The notes: generated by a model from the letters alone, not told the origin. 64,000 nucleotides of DNA from Candidatus Zhuqueibacterota bacterium (GCA_022616415.1 JAKEEU010000107.1:1-64000); one strand, 5' to 3'; shown: positions 44,299 to 53,149, counted from the stretch's first letter. Numbers and translations are program-made.

Positions 44299-46716
44299 AT
44301 GCTCAAAAATTACCTCAAAATCACCCTGCGCAATTTGCGGCGCAATAAGGCCTATTCCTTCATCAACATCGCCGGCTTGGCCATCGGCATGGCGTGTTGC
44401 ATTCTGATTTTGCTGTTCGTGCAGGACGAGCTCGGCTACGACCGCTTTCATAAGAATAAAGAAAATCTCTATCGCATTCAGATTGCCTGGCGCAATCAGC
44501 AAACCGGCGCCACGAGTGAAATGGCGATCAACCCTTATCGCCTGGCCGACGCGCTGCGCACCGATTTTCCCGAGCTGCCTCAGATCGTTCGTCTCTATCC
44601 GCAAGGCCGAGCTTTGATCCGGCGCGGCGAAAAGCGCTTCAATGAAAACGGCTTCTATTTCGTCGATCCCAATATTTTTGAAGTTTTCAGTCTGCAACTG
44701 CTCGAGGGCGATCCGGCGACGGCTTTGCGTGATCCGTACACGGTTGTCATCACCGAAGAAATGGCGCGCAAATATTTTGGCGACGAAAATCCCATCGGGC
44801 AATCTCTCACTTATGATGACGACGAGCTGAAGATAACCGGCATCATGGCCGAGCTGCCGCGCAACTCGCATTTTCATTGCGATTTCATCGCCTCGATGGC
44901 CGTTGCCAATCAGGAATTCTCGCGGATCGTTCTGGAAAATTGGGGAGAGATGACGGTTTTTACATACGTTCTGCTGCCTGCCAGTATGTCCTCCGCAGAG
45001 TTGGAGAGCCGCTTTGACGTATTCGTCAAAAAACACATGCCGGATTGGGCCGCAGCCGTGCGCTTGAAGTTGATGCCGCTTACCGATATCCATCTGCACT
45101 CGCATACCTCCGGAGAGCTTGAGGCCAACGGCGATATCATCTATGTCTATGCTTTCACCGCCATCGCCTTTTTCATTCTGTTGATCGCCTGCATTAATTT
45201 CATGAATCTGGCAACCGCGCGCTCGGCCAAACGCGCGCGGGAAGTCGGCATGCGAAAAGTTTTGGGCGCGGTGCGGGCGCAATTGCGGCGGCAATTCCTG
45301 GGCGAATCGCTGTTCTTTGCGCTCATCGCGCTGCTGCTGGCGTTGCTCATCGTGCAATTGGTGCTGCCGGCATTCAACGGTTTTGTCGAAAGAGAATTGG
45401 CGCTCGATCTCACCCAAAATTGGGTGATGCTGGCGAGCTTGTTGGCCATCGCCCTCTTCGTCGGCCTCGTCGCCGGCAGTTATCCGGCTTTTGTGTTGTC
45501 AACTTTCGAGCCGGTGCAGGTGATGAAAAGCGCCGCCGGAAAAAACAGCCGCGGCGCCATTCTCAGAAAAACGCTGGTGACGCTGCAATTTGCCATCTCG
45601 ATTTTTCTGATCGTCGTGACCGCCATCGTCTATCGCCAGTTGGAATATGCGCGGGACCTCAAGCTGGGATTCAACAAGGAACACGTCGTTGCCATCTCTG
45701 GTGTGCCCCTCTCGTTGCGGCAGCAATTCGAACAATTCCGTAATGAGCTGGCGCAAAACCCCGGCATCGTCGTGGCCTCGCTTTCTTCAAGAATTCCGCC
45801 CGGCCGTTTGCGCAGCAATCTCGGCACGCGTCCGGAAGGCGTGCCGGAGGATCAACGCCAAGGCATGCAAACCGTGTGGACGGATTTCGATTTTATCGAG
45901 CTGCTCGGCCTCGAGCTTGCGGCCGGACGCAGTTTTTCGAGGGCGTTTGCCACCGATGCGACCTCGGCTTTCATTCTCAACGAAGCGGCAGTGAAAGCGA
46001 TTGGCTGGACACCGGAGAGCGCGATCGGCAAAAGCTTTGGCAGTTCGGAGATTGTTGACTGGGATCAAGGCCAATGGATCGAGCGCAACGGCCAGGTTAT
46101 CGGCGTGTTGAAAGATTTTCATTTCGAATCTTTGCACGATGAGATTGTCCCCACCGTTTACTTCGTCGCGCCGTATATGGCGTGGAATGCCGTCGTTCGC
46201 ATCCGCCCGGAAAATATAGCCAGCACGATGAAATTTCTCGAAGGCAAATGGGAGCAATTCAACCCCGGCGAGCCGTTTGAATACCGGTTTCTCGACGAAG
46301 CTTTCGACGCATTGTATCGGAGGGAAAAGCGGCAGGGTGAGATTTTCGGTACCTTCGCGATGCTCGCGATTCTCGTGGCGTGTTTGGGACTGGTCGGCCT
46401 AGCTTCTTTTGCGGCGGAACAGCGCACCAAAGAAATTGGCATCCGAAAAGTTCTCGGCGCTTCCGTTCCCGGTATCGTGAAGTTGCTGTCGCGGGAATTT
46501 CTCACGCTGGTTTTGCTCGCCAACCTCATCGCGTGGCCGGTCGCCTATTTTATCATGAAAAAATGGCTGGAAGATTTCGCCTATCGCATCAACATCGATG
46601 TGCTGCCATTTCTCGTTAGCGCGGCAGCGGCGTTGCTCATCGCCCTGCTGACGGTGAGCTTTCAAACCATCAAAGCCGCGCTGGCGAACCCGGTAGAAGC
46701 GCTTCGCTATGAGTAA
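44299..46716 (+). CDS. MacB/FtsX-type ABC permease, paralogue 4
   Basis: GAGAGGAACC precedes the ATG. 805 residues, complete: NYLKITLRNLRRNKAYSFIN and helix 1 (GLAIGMACCILILLFVQDEL), MacB-PCD-like periplasmic part, central FtsX core (AKRAREVGMRKVLGAVRAQL, helices about 285-400), second periplasmic part (LAAGRSF; VIGVLKDFHF) and last core (EQRTKEIGIRKVLGASVPGI), ending NPVEALRYE. The coupling segments that would contact an ATPase are intact. A heptamer array follows the stop. It is the best preserved of the later group and a useful reference for the lesions in paralogues 3 and 5. Confidence 0.92.
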   Translation: MLKNYLKITLRNLRRNKAYSFINIAGLAIGMACCILILLFVQDELGYDRFHKNKENLYRIQIAWRNQQTGATSEMAINPYRLADALRTDFPELPQIVRLYPQGRALIRRGEKRFNENGFYFVDPNIFEVFSLQLLEGDPATALRDPYTVVITEEMARKYFGDENPIGQSLTYDDDELKITGIMAELPRNSHFHCDFIASMAVANQEFSRIVLENWGEMTVFTYVLLPASMSSAELESRFDVFVKKHMPDWAAAVRLKLMPLTDIHLHSHTSGELEANGDIIYVYAFTAIAFFILLIACINFMNLATARSAKRAREVGMRKVLGAVRAQLRRQFLGESLFFALIALLLALLIVQLVLPAFNGFVERELALDLTQNWVMLASLLAIALFVGLVAGSYPAFVLSTFEPVQVMKSAAGKNSRGAILRKTLVTLQFAISIFLIVVTAIVYRQLEYARDLKLGFNKEHVVAISGVPLSLRQQFEQFRNELAQNPGIVVASLSSRIPPGRLRSNLGTRPEGVPEDQRQGMQTVWTDFDFIELLGLELAAGRSFSRAFATDATSAFILNEAAVKAIGWTPESAIGKSFGSSEIVDWDQGQWIERNGQVIGVLKDFHFESLHDEIVPTVYFVAPYMAWNAVVRIRPENIASTMKFLEGKWEQFNPGEPFEYRFLDEAFDALYRREKRQGEIFGTFAMLAILVACLGLVGLASFAAEQRTKEIGIRKVLGASVPGIVKLLSREFLTLVLLANLIAWPVAYFIMKKWLEDFAYRINIDVLPFLVSAAAALLIALLTVSFQTIKAALANPVEALRYE

Positions 46717-46728
46717 TAAAACGGTGAG

Positions 46729-46790
46729 GCGTAATTCGTAAAACGTAATTTACGCATTACGCATTTACGCATTACGTATTTACGAATTAC
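46729..46790. repeat. Palindromic heptamer array
   Basis: GCGTAAT, TCGTAAA, ACGTAAT on one side, then TTACGCA three times, TTACGTA and TTACGAA on the other, with two one-base slips. It separates permease 4 (+) from the convergent ATPase gene (-). Confidence 0.8.
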
Positions 46791-46791
46791 A

Positions 46792-48135
46792 TTACTTGAT
46801 CAGCAAACTCAGGTAGTCATGAATTCTTCCGGCGAGAAAATACGGCAGGTTGAGCAGCTTATAAACCTTGCCTTCGGGCGTTTTCGATTCGGTGATCTCG
46901 AAGCCGCCCTCGTAAAGGCGAACGGCATACGGATGCTTTGAATCATTGACAAATTGATGCAAGGATCGCATCGCGCCGGTTTTGCCGGATTTGACCTCAA
47001 CGGGAATAACGTAGTTTTTATAAGGCAGCAAAATATCGATCTCGGCGTTGGATTGGCCTTTTTCGCGCACCCAAAACAGAGGTTTTTTGTTGTCTTCGGC
47101 GTTCTGTGCAATCAGTTCCTGCCGGACGACGTGCTCGGCGATCAGTCCCTTATAAAACGAATGGAGATCAGCATACTGAAAAAATACCGGCTGCAAACCG
47201 GCAAAATAATTCAGCAGGCCGGTATCGACGAATTGCAGTTTGGGACATTTCTTTTGATCGGCTACAATGGGAAGCTGGAGTGAGGTGGAAGGATGGATCA
47301 AGTAAACGAGCATGGCTCTTTCTATCGTGCGCAGCGCCTCTCCCACCTCACGCGAACGATAATTCGAGTTGCCGAAGCCTTGAAATTTGATGCGCTTCCC
47401 GGCCTCGAACGGAACGGACTCGAGACAATGCCGCAAAACCTGCCGCATCGTCGGATTGCGCGCGTATTTGTCCGCATCATCGAGGTAGGAAGTCAGTAAA
47501 GATTCATATAACGTTTTCAGCGCGGGAATGTCTTTGTTATCTGCATACTGTTTGACGATCTCGGGCATTCCCCCGATCATCGTGTAACGATGAAACCATT
47601 CGAGGAGCTTGGCAGTGGCGAACGCTTTCACCGGCGTTGCGCGGTAAGTTTCCAAAAGCTGTTCTTCGCGATTCGCCTCGAGAAACTCCTCGAAAGTCAG
47701 AGGATACATGTAGGCGAATTGAACCCGGCCAACCGGGAAGCTGATCTGGCTTTTTTCCAGCATCAATTCAAATAACGATCCGGCAGCGACGACGTAAAGC
47801 TCTTTCAGCTTTTCGTAGAAATACCTGAGCATTTTCACGGCAACCGGTGAATTCTGAATTTCGTCGATGAATAGCAGCGTTTTGCCGTTCTTCAACTTGA
47901 TGTTCTTGATCACCAAAATCGCCTGGAAAAGCTCCTTGATCGACAAGGATTCATCGAAGATGTCGCGATCTCCCTTTAGCTCGAGGTTTAGATGGATGTA
48001 ATTCTCGAACTCTTTGGAAAAAATTTCGCCGGCCGTCGTTTTCCCGACTTGCCTTGCGCCGCGAAGAACCAGAGGTTTACGGTCACGGTTGTTTTTCCAC
48101 TGATGTAGAGTTAAAAGTATGTTTCGGGTAAGCAT
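46792..48135 (-). CDS. AAA_14 / DUF4143 ATPase
   Basis: 447 residues. Walker A is RGARQVGKTTAG (about residues 25-36) and Walker B LLFIDEIQNSP (about 87-97), followed by VVAAGSLFEL. The C-terminal DUF4143 part contains AEIDILLPYKN and VIPVEVKSGKTG, a PD-(D/E)XK-like signature (D...ExK). This widespread family is often in mobile or variable regions and its role is not established; toxin-antitoxin-like or defence functions have been suggested. The gene is complete, divergent from permease 5, and its upstream region holds a near-perfect inverted repeat that could be an operator. Confidence 0.88.
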   Translation of the reverse strand: MLTRNILLTLHQWKNNRDRKPLVLRGARQVGKTTAGEIFSKEFENYIHLNLELKGDRDIFDESLSIKELFQAILVIKNIKLKNGKTLLFIDEIQNSPVAVKMLRYFYEKLKELYVVAAGSLFELMLEKSQISFPVGRVQFAYMYPLTFEEFLEANREEQLLETYRATPVKAFATAKLLEWFHRYTMIGGMPEIVKQYADNKDIPALKTLYESLLTSYLDDADKYARNPTMRQVLRHCLESVPFEAGKRIKFQGFGNSNYRSREVGEALRTIERAMLVYLIHPSTSLQLPIVADQKKCPKLQFVDTGLLNYFAGLQPVFFQYADLHSFYKGLIAEHVVRQELIAQNAEDNKKPLFWVREKGQSNAEIDILLPYKNYVIPVEVKSGKTGAMRSLHQFVNDSKHPYAVRLYEGGFEITESKTPEGKVYKLLNLPYFLAGRIHDYLSLLIK

Positions 48136-48161
48136 AGTGTTTTTGTCGTTTTAGAAATATA

Positions 48162-48224
48162 ATACAAAATTTGTCAAAAAATCAACCCAATTTGTGACAA
48201 ACTTTGTATCAAAATCAACCCAAT
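48162..48224. promoter_or_regulatory. Inverted plus direct repeats in divergent promoter region
   Basis: ATACAAAATTTGTCA (48162-48176) and TGACAAACTTTGTAT (48195-48209) are inverted copies with one mismatch. AAAATCAACCCAAT occurs twice as a direct repeat (48178-48191, 48211-48224), 33 nt apart. On the minus strand a TTGATT - 18 nt - TATATT promoter for the ATPase gene overlaps them. The layout fits an operator. Confidence 0.5.
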
Positions 48225-48254
48225 GTGATTGACACTTAGACTTGAGGAGACATT

Positions 48255-50303
48255 GTGTTCACCAACTACCTCAAAATCACCCTGCGCAATTTGCGCCATA
48301 ACAAAATTTATTCCTTCATCAACATCGCGGGTTTGGCGATTGGCTTGGCTTGTTTTATTTTGATCTCCAACTTTGTCAAAAATGAGCTGAGTTACGATAA
48401 TTTTCACGAGAAGGCCGGCCGCATTTACCGCGCCATTGGCATTCACAACCGGCCCGGATTGGGTACCGTGCATAATGCGGTGACGCCCGGCCCGCTGGCG
48501 CCGGCGCTGAAGAGTGATTTCCCTCAAATCGCCAGCGCGGTGAGAATTCGTCCTCTGTTCACGGTATTTTGCCAGTTCGGTGAAAAAGGTTTTTACGAAA
48601 GCGATGGCGCCATCACCGATCCCGCCATCTTTGATATTTTTACGATTCCGCTGAAGAACGGCGATCCCCAAACGGCGCTCAACAACCCGTATTCGCTCGT
48701 TTTAAATGAAGACTTGGCTCATAAATATTTCGGCGACGAGAATCCTCTTGGTAAAACGATGTCGGTACACAACAATGCCGGCGTTGACAATTACACCATC
48801 ACCGGCGTGATGAAAAATTATCCCGAGAACTCGCACCTAAAATTCTCCATGCTGACTTCGTTTGTGACTTTTGCCGAGCGTGATCCCTGGCTGCGGAGTT
48901 GGAACAACAATAGCCTCGCAACTTATGTGCTTTTGCAAGAAGGCGTTGCCAAAGCGGAATTGGAAAAACATTTTTCCGCGTTTCTCACCAAGCACATACC
49001 GGAAGGCTCGGAAAACAAGATGGAGCTGTATTTGCAGCCACTGCAGGACATTCATCTGCGCTCGGGGCATCTGCTTTACCAAACGTACAGCCACAATCAG
49101 GGAAACCTCAACACCATCTACATGTTTTCCGCCATTGCCTTGCTGGTGATTTTGATCGCGTGCATCAACTTTATGAACCTAGCGACGGCGCGTTCGATGA
49201 AGCGGGCCAGGGAGGTCGGCATTCGCAAAGTCGTCGGCTCAAACCGTCGGCAGCTCGTCTACCAGTTCATCGGCGAATCCGTCATCATTTCTTTTCTCGC
49301 GCTGGCGCTGGCGGTCGTGTTGGTGCAATTGGCCTATCCCTTTTTCAAGACGACTTTTGAAAACAGAATTATTTTTAAAAATGCCAATGTTCTCAACGCG
49401 GCGGCTTCGGCAGGGCAGCGAGGCGCGAGCGGCTCCAACGGCATCATGTTCGTTGCCGGCACTAACCGCGAAGTTCGCCTGATGATGCGCCACAGCTACG
49501 TCGATTTCGACTTCATCGATACCATGCAAATGCAAATCGTGCAGGGCCGGAATTTTCCCCACGATTTTGCCGCCGATACATTGACCTCAGTCATCATTAA
49601 TGAAACCGCAGCGAGGGAATTGAGTTGGGATGATGCACTCGGCAAGCAGTTTGAATCCGGTGGCGACAGTCCGAACTACACCGTCATCGGCGTCGTCAAA
49701 GATTACCACTTCTTTTCGCTGCACGACAAGATCGAGCCGCTCATCATGCGCGTCATCCCGAGCCAGTACAGCCACCTTTTGCTGAAAATCCGTCCGCAAG
49801 AAATTGCCTCGACTCTTGCATTTATCGAAGAGACTTGGAACAAGCTCATCCCCGGCCGTCCTTTTGAATACGGCTTTCTGGATGATTATTTCGCGAGGCT
49901 CTACCGGACGGATGAGATTACCGGCAAGCTGTTTTCGGCATTTGCCGGCCTCGCCATTTTGATCGCCTGTTTGGGGTTATTCGGCCTGGCTTCTTTTACC
50001 GCCGAGCAGAAAACCAAAGAAATCGGCATTCGTAAAGTGCTGGGCGCTTCGGTTGCCGGCATCGTGCTTTTGCTCTCGAAAGAGTTCACCAAATGGGTGG
50101 TATTTGCCAGTCTGATCGCTTTTCCGGTGGCGTATTTGATGATGCAGGAGTGGCTGGCCGATTTTGTTTATCGCACGGCGATTCAATTCGGCACGTTCAT
50201 TTTAGCCGCCATTCTCGTCGTTGTCATTGCATTATTCACGGTGAGTTTTCAAGCCATCAAAGCAGCGCTGGCGAATCCGGTGAAGGCGCTGCGGTATGAG
50301 TAA
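48255..50303 (+). CDS. MacB/FtsX-type ABC permease, paralogue 5 (internally shortened)
   Basis: GTG start preceded by GAGGAGA. 682 residues against about 800 for its paralogues. The N-terminal part (NYLKITLRNLRHNKIYSFIN) and the first half of the central core (RAREVGIRKVVGSNRRQLVY) are normal. At about residue 377 (NRIIFKNANVLNAAAS) the text jumps in frame from the core's second helix to the second periplasmic part; about 110-120 codons are missing. The rest, including EQKTKEIGIRKVLGASVAGI, is intact, ending NPVKALRYE. The reading frame survives, so a protein may be made, but with an altered number of membrane helices. Confidence 0.8.
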   Translation: MFTNYLKITLRNLRHNKIYSFINIAGLAIGLACFILISNFVKNELSYDNFHEKAGRIYRAIGIHNRPGLGTVHNAVTPGPLAPALKSDFPQIASAVRIRPLFTVFCQFGEKGFYESDGAITDPAIFDIFTIPLKNGDPQTALNNPYSLVLNEDLAHKYFGDENPLGKTMSVHNNAGVDNYTITGVMKNYPENSHLKFSMLTSFVTFAERDPWLRSWNNNSLATYVLLQEGVAKAELEKHFSAFLTKHIPEGSENKMELYLQPLQDIHLRSGHLLYQTYSHNQGNLNTIYMFSAIALLVILIACINFMNLATARSMKRAREVGIRKVVGSNRRQLVYQFIGESVIISFLALALAVVLVQLAYPFFKTTFENRIIFKNANVLNAAASAGQRGASGSNGIMFVAGTNREVRLMMRHSYVDFDFIDTMQMQIVQGRNFPHDFAADTLTSVIINETAARELSWDDALGKQFESGGDSPNYTVIGVVKDYHFFSLHDKIEPLIMRVIPSQYSHLLLKIRPQEIASTLAFIEETWNKLIPGRPFEYGFLDDYFARLYRTDEITGKLFSAFAGLAILIACLGLFGLASFTAEQKTKEIGIRKVLGASVAGIVLLLSKEFTKWVVFASLIAFPVAYLMMQEWLADFVYRTAIQFGTFILAAILVVVIALFTVSFQAIKAALANPVKALRYE

Positions 50304-50307
50304 TAAA

Positions 50308-50342
50308 ACGCGAGGCGTAATTCGTAAGGCGTAATCCGTAAA
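50308..50342. repeat. Five in-register heptamers
   Basis: ACGCGAG, GCGTAAT, TCGTAAG, GCGTAAT, CCGTAAA, starting 5 nt after the permease 5 stop and leading into the terminator at 50349. Confidence 0.75.
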
Positions 50343-50348
50343 AAAATA

Positions 50349-50387
50349 AAACGCCATTTGTTGCAATAAGAGCAATAAATGGCGTTT
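50349..50387. terminator. Bidirectional terminator-like hairpin
   Basis: AAACGCCATTT (50349-50359) pairs perfectly with AAATGGCGTTT (50377-50387); the loop holds a smaller TTGC/GCAA pair. It lies between convergent genes (permease 5 and Uma2), with A-rich and T-rich flanks. Confidence 0.7.
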
Positions 50388-50418
50388 CGCATTTTTAAGA
50401 GGCATTGGATTACGACGG

Positions 50419-51126
50419 TTACCCTCGCAATTTTGCCAACTCCGCGCGCAAGCGGGTTATTTCTGCTTCCGCAGTCGCAGCTTTTGCTTCCGCCAGTGCA
50501 GCTTCTGCTTCTGCTTTCCGGCGCGCGGCTTCGGATTCTTCATAGGTGAGCAAACGCTGGCCGGTATTGCGGTCATAAAGACGCAACCGGCCTTGCTCGA
50601 CCACTAAATCGACATCGAGCACCTGGCTTTGCAGGCGTGAGCCGATAATCGGAATATACTCGCCGTCGTTTAACCGGAACCCGCGCAACTGCCCTTTGAT
50701 CACTTCGCCGGTTGGATCGAACACATAGTATTCCCGCACGCCGAGGCTGGCATAGAGCACGCGCTTGTTGCCGAGATCTTCCAGCTTCGTTCCGGTGGAA
50801 ATCAACTCGATGATCAAATCCGGCGCCTTGCCTTCTTCTTCGATGTTGTAGTAGCGCCGCTCTTTGTTTTCCACTTCCAGCACCACAAATATATCGGGCG
50901 CCACCGACTGGCGTTCGTCGGCGTCATCACGAAAATAAACAAAAGTATTGCCGCTGGCATAACGCCGCGGGTGGGGGCGAAGGTGCTCGCGAAGCTCGTC
51001 GAGCAAATCGACCATTTGGTTGCGATGGGTATCGGTTTCGGCCATAGGCTTTCCATCCGATTCTGGCAGCCGTTCCGGCGGATAAGCGTCCAGCCTCCGG
51101 AGTGTTTGTGCATTTGAGGTTGCCAT
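50419..51126 (-). CDS. Uma2-family (DUF820) PD-(D/E)XK nuclease-like protein
   Basis: Start set at 51126 (MATSNAQTL) because AGGTGAAA lies just upstream. 235 residues. The Uma2 core runs about 25-180: ETDTHRNQMVDLLDELREHL, QSVAPDIFVVLEVEN (active-site Asp), APDLIIELISTGTKLEDLGN (Glu), KRVLYASLGVREYYVFDPTG. The last 45 residues are an Ala/Glu-rich coiled coil (EAEAALAEAKAATAEAEITR), common in the expanded Uma2 families of cyanobacteria and related uncultured phyla. Their biological role is unknown. Monocistronic; a terminator-like hairpin follows. Confidence 0.9.
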   Translation of the reverse strand: MATSNAQTLRRLDAYPPERLPESDGKPMAETDTHRNQMVDLLDELREHLRPHPRRYASGNTFVYFRDDADERQSVAPDIFVVLEVENKERRYYNIEEEGKAPDLIIELISTGTKLEDLGNKRVLYASLGVREYYVFDPTGEVIKGQLRGFRLNDGEYIPIIGSRLQSQVLDVDLVVEQGRLRLYDRNTGQRLLTYEESEAARRKAEAEAALAEAKAATAEAEITRLRAELAKLRG

Positions 51127-51306
51127 GATTTTCACCTGAGAATAAATACGATGCTGCATGTCAAGGGAAAATAGCTAAACTTTTCGCCAAAGTCAAGCAC
51201 GAGAACTAAATAACCTCGTTCCACATACGTCATGCCCTTTGCTTCTGCGCTTTGCTCTTCGCGTCTTGATCTTGGCAACGAGCCGCTTGGCGCCAACACC
51301 CACGGC

Positions 51307-51660
51307 CTAATAGTCCTGATACACCGCGTGGCCGTTCTTCACCATCTCGTCGTTCACGTTCACCCAGGCCTCGCCCTGCTGCACGAAAATCTCCCCGAGA
51401 TAGCGGCCGTATTTTTCCTGTTTGTCTTTGATGGTTTGCAGGTGGACTTCTTTCCCGTCGATAAGCCCCCTGAGGAAATCCCGCGCCGCGAGGCCGGCCG
51501 GCTTTTGCTCGCCCGTCAGCTCCGGCGCGTTGATGCGAAACAAGCGAATTTTTTCATTGTGCACCCACGTGCGCAAGCCGAGGTCGATATCGACCGTGCA
51601 GGTATCGCCGTCGTAAACCGAGACGACTTTGGCTTTGTAATTGTAGAGATGTTCGTGCAT
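51307..51660 (-). CDS. Staphylococcal-nuclease-like (SNase/TNase) protein
   Basis: 117 residues covering one SNase OB-fold: VVSVYDGDTCTVDIDLG (Asp ligands at DGDT), IRLFRINAPEL (catalytic Arg and Asp-equivalent), then KEVHLQTIKDKQEKYGRYLG with the second conserved Arg (YGR), and WVNVNDEMVKNGHAVYQDY. All the usual catalytic positions appear present. There is no signal peptide, so it is probably cytoplasmic, unlike secreted TNases. GAAAGG precedes the ATG. Complete for the compact form of the family. Confidence 0.9.
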   Translation of the reverse strand: MHEHLYNYKAKVVSVYDGDTCTVDIDLGLRTWVHNEKIRLFRINAPELTGEQKPAGLAARDFLRGLIDGKEVHLQTIKDKQEKYGRYLGEIFVQQGEAWVNVNDEMVKNGHAVYQDY

Positions 51661-51701
51661 GGAAAAAACCTTTCGATGAAATTCCGAAATTGGGAAGGTT
51701 T

Positions 51702-51755
51702 CGTGTTACGTGTAACGGTCTTTTAAATTGAGAGCGTTACACGTTTCACGTTACA
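51702..51755. repeat. Interrupted heptamer array
   Basis: CGTGTTA and CGTGTAA (51702-51715), then after about 19 nt CGTTACA, CGTTTCA, CGTTACA (51735-51755). The two parts are partly inverted. It lies between the UshA-like gene's stop and the SNase gene. Confidence 0.65.
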
Positions 51756-51760
51756 CGGTT

Positions 51761-53149
51761 TTAATGAACGCGCGTGACGTATTCGGCGTACACGAATTTG
51801 GGCGAGTTTTCCTGGTTGTGGCAGCGCACGCAGGTCGCTTCGGTGGTTTTGGCGAAATTGTTGGTTTGATCGTCGGCGCGAACGTGATAGCCGGCGCGAC
51901 CATGGCACATCTCGCACCCGACCCCGGCCAGATATGGCTGATTGGTCTTGTAGTCATATCCAGTTTGCTCGCCGAAGCCGACGGTGTGGCAGCGCAGGCA
52001 TTCCGGATTTTGGGACTGGCCCTTCGTCATTAGCGTTTCGAGAGCGTGGGCGTGTTTGCTGTCGTGCCACTTTTTATAAATGTCTTCGTGGCAAAGCCGG
52101 CAAACCTCGCTGCCGACGAACATATTGTCGGTGGCTGCCAGCACGCTTTGCAGCTCGGGCTGTGGCGGCGCCGGCTCAACCGGCTTTACCGGCGGCCGAG
52201 GCGGCATTACCGAAGACTGGCTGCGCTTCAGAAAACTTTCTTTAATCGGCGCCGCTTTGGGCGAATCCGGTATGCGATCATCCAAAATATTTTGCTTGAA
52301 CGTCGCGGTGCGCGCGCCGGACTTCTTGGTTTTCTCCAAAGTGATCAAGCCCACTTCGCGGCCGCGATCGCCGGGTCCGACGACGATGGCGCCGGTATCC
52401 GAAGTCTGAACCTGGTTCAGCGGCTGCGCGGTCCAGTGCGAAAGCAGCCAGAGATCGACCTCCGGAAAGCTCTGCCGTAATTCCAACGCTTCTTTCGCCG
52501 GGCCGTGATAAATAACGACAAGCACGTCGGCTTTTTTCCGGCGCAAAGCCTCCAACTGCATTTGGAGAAAAGCTTTTGGCTCCTTCGGTTCGAGTGCTTT
52601 GCCCTGTTGCAAAAACGGCGAAACCGTCTCGACGATCCCAACGCGGCCCGCTTTCCGCTGAATCACCAGGCTGGGCGCCGCGCCGAGGTCGGCTGCCGGC
52701 TTGAGATTGCCGCTGAGCAACACGGCCTTGGCGCCGTTCGCCGCGACTTCCGTAAAAAAAGCCGGCGACAGATCGCGCTCGCCGACGCCGATGGCGTCGT
52801 AACCGAGCGCGTGCATGGTTTTGAAGATTTCGGCGGTTTTCCACACCGAGGGGCCGACGGTGGTTTCGCCGAAATCGCCGCCGTCCACCATGATCAAATC
52901 GGGATAAACCCGCCGCAAGCTATCGATGACTGAAATGCGCTTGGCCAGACCGCCACGCCTGCTGCCGCTTCAGCCGCACGGTTCGTAATAACCCACCGCG
53001 TCACTGGTGTATAAAATATGAATCTTGACCGGCTTGTCCGCCGCCCGCAAGGGCTTCTGAGCCGGCGATTTTGGCTGGGGCCAGCTCCAACCCAACAGCG
53101 CGAGAACCGCCGCGCCTCCGAGGAGGCAAAGCCTTATGTCGTTTCGCAT
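51761..53149 (-). CDS. UshA-like tetraheme cytochrome, putative selenoprotein (in-frame UGA)
   Basis: Start taken at 53149 (MRNDIRLCLLGG), giving a signal peptide or anchor. After VKIHILYTSDAVGYYEPCG the frame meets TGA (52970-52972) and continues in the same frame, SGSRRGGLAKRISVIDSL, without further stops to 51761: 462 residues counting the UGA. The first 240 residues follow the UshA/5'-nucleotidase metallophosphatase plan (YTSD, MVDGGDFG, GYDAIGVGERD), though the GNH[DE] motif is GERD, so phosphatase activity is doubtful. The last 110 residues hold four CxxCH heme sites (CRLCH, CLRCH, CEMCH, CVRCH). I expect Cys at the UGA position in relatives (PCGC...GGLA). I recall a 'UshA-like (seleno)protein' family name, not verified. 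Alternative: nonsense mutation. Confidence 0.7.
52937..52969 (-). promoter_or_regulatory. Candidate SECIS hairpin after the UGA
   Basis: Reading the minus strand after UGA, an 11-nt spacer leads to GCGUGGC (52952-52958), loop GGUCUG (52946-52951) and GCCAAGCGC (52937-52945): seven pairs with an AA bulge. GGUCU begins 18 nt after the UGA, the same distance and loop text I recall for the E. coli fdhF SECIS. These bases also encode the Gly-Leu of GGLA, so part of the likeness could be chance. Confidence 0.5.

Noticed and set aside
52916-52918. Independent start for the tetraheme protein after the UGA
   Set aside because: It would remove the signal peptide needed for heme attachment and split a conserved domain; read-through of a single frame explains the sequence better.
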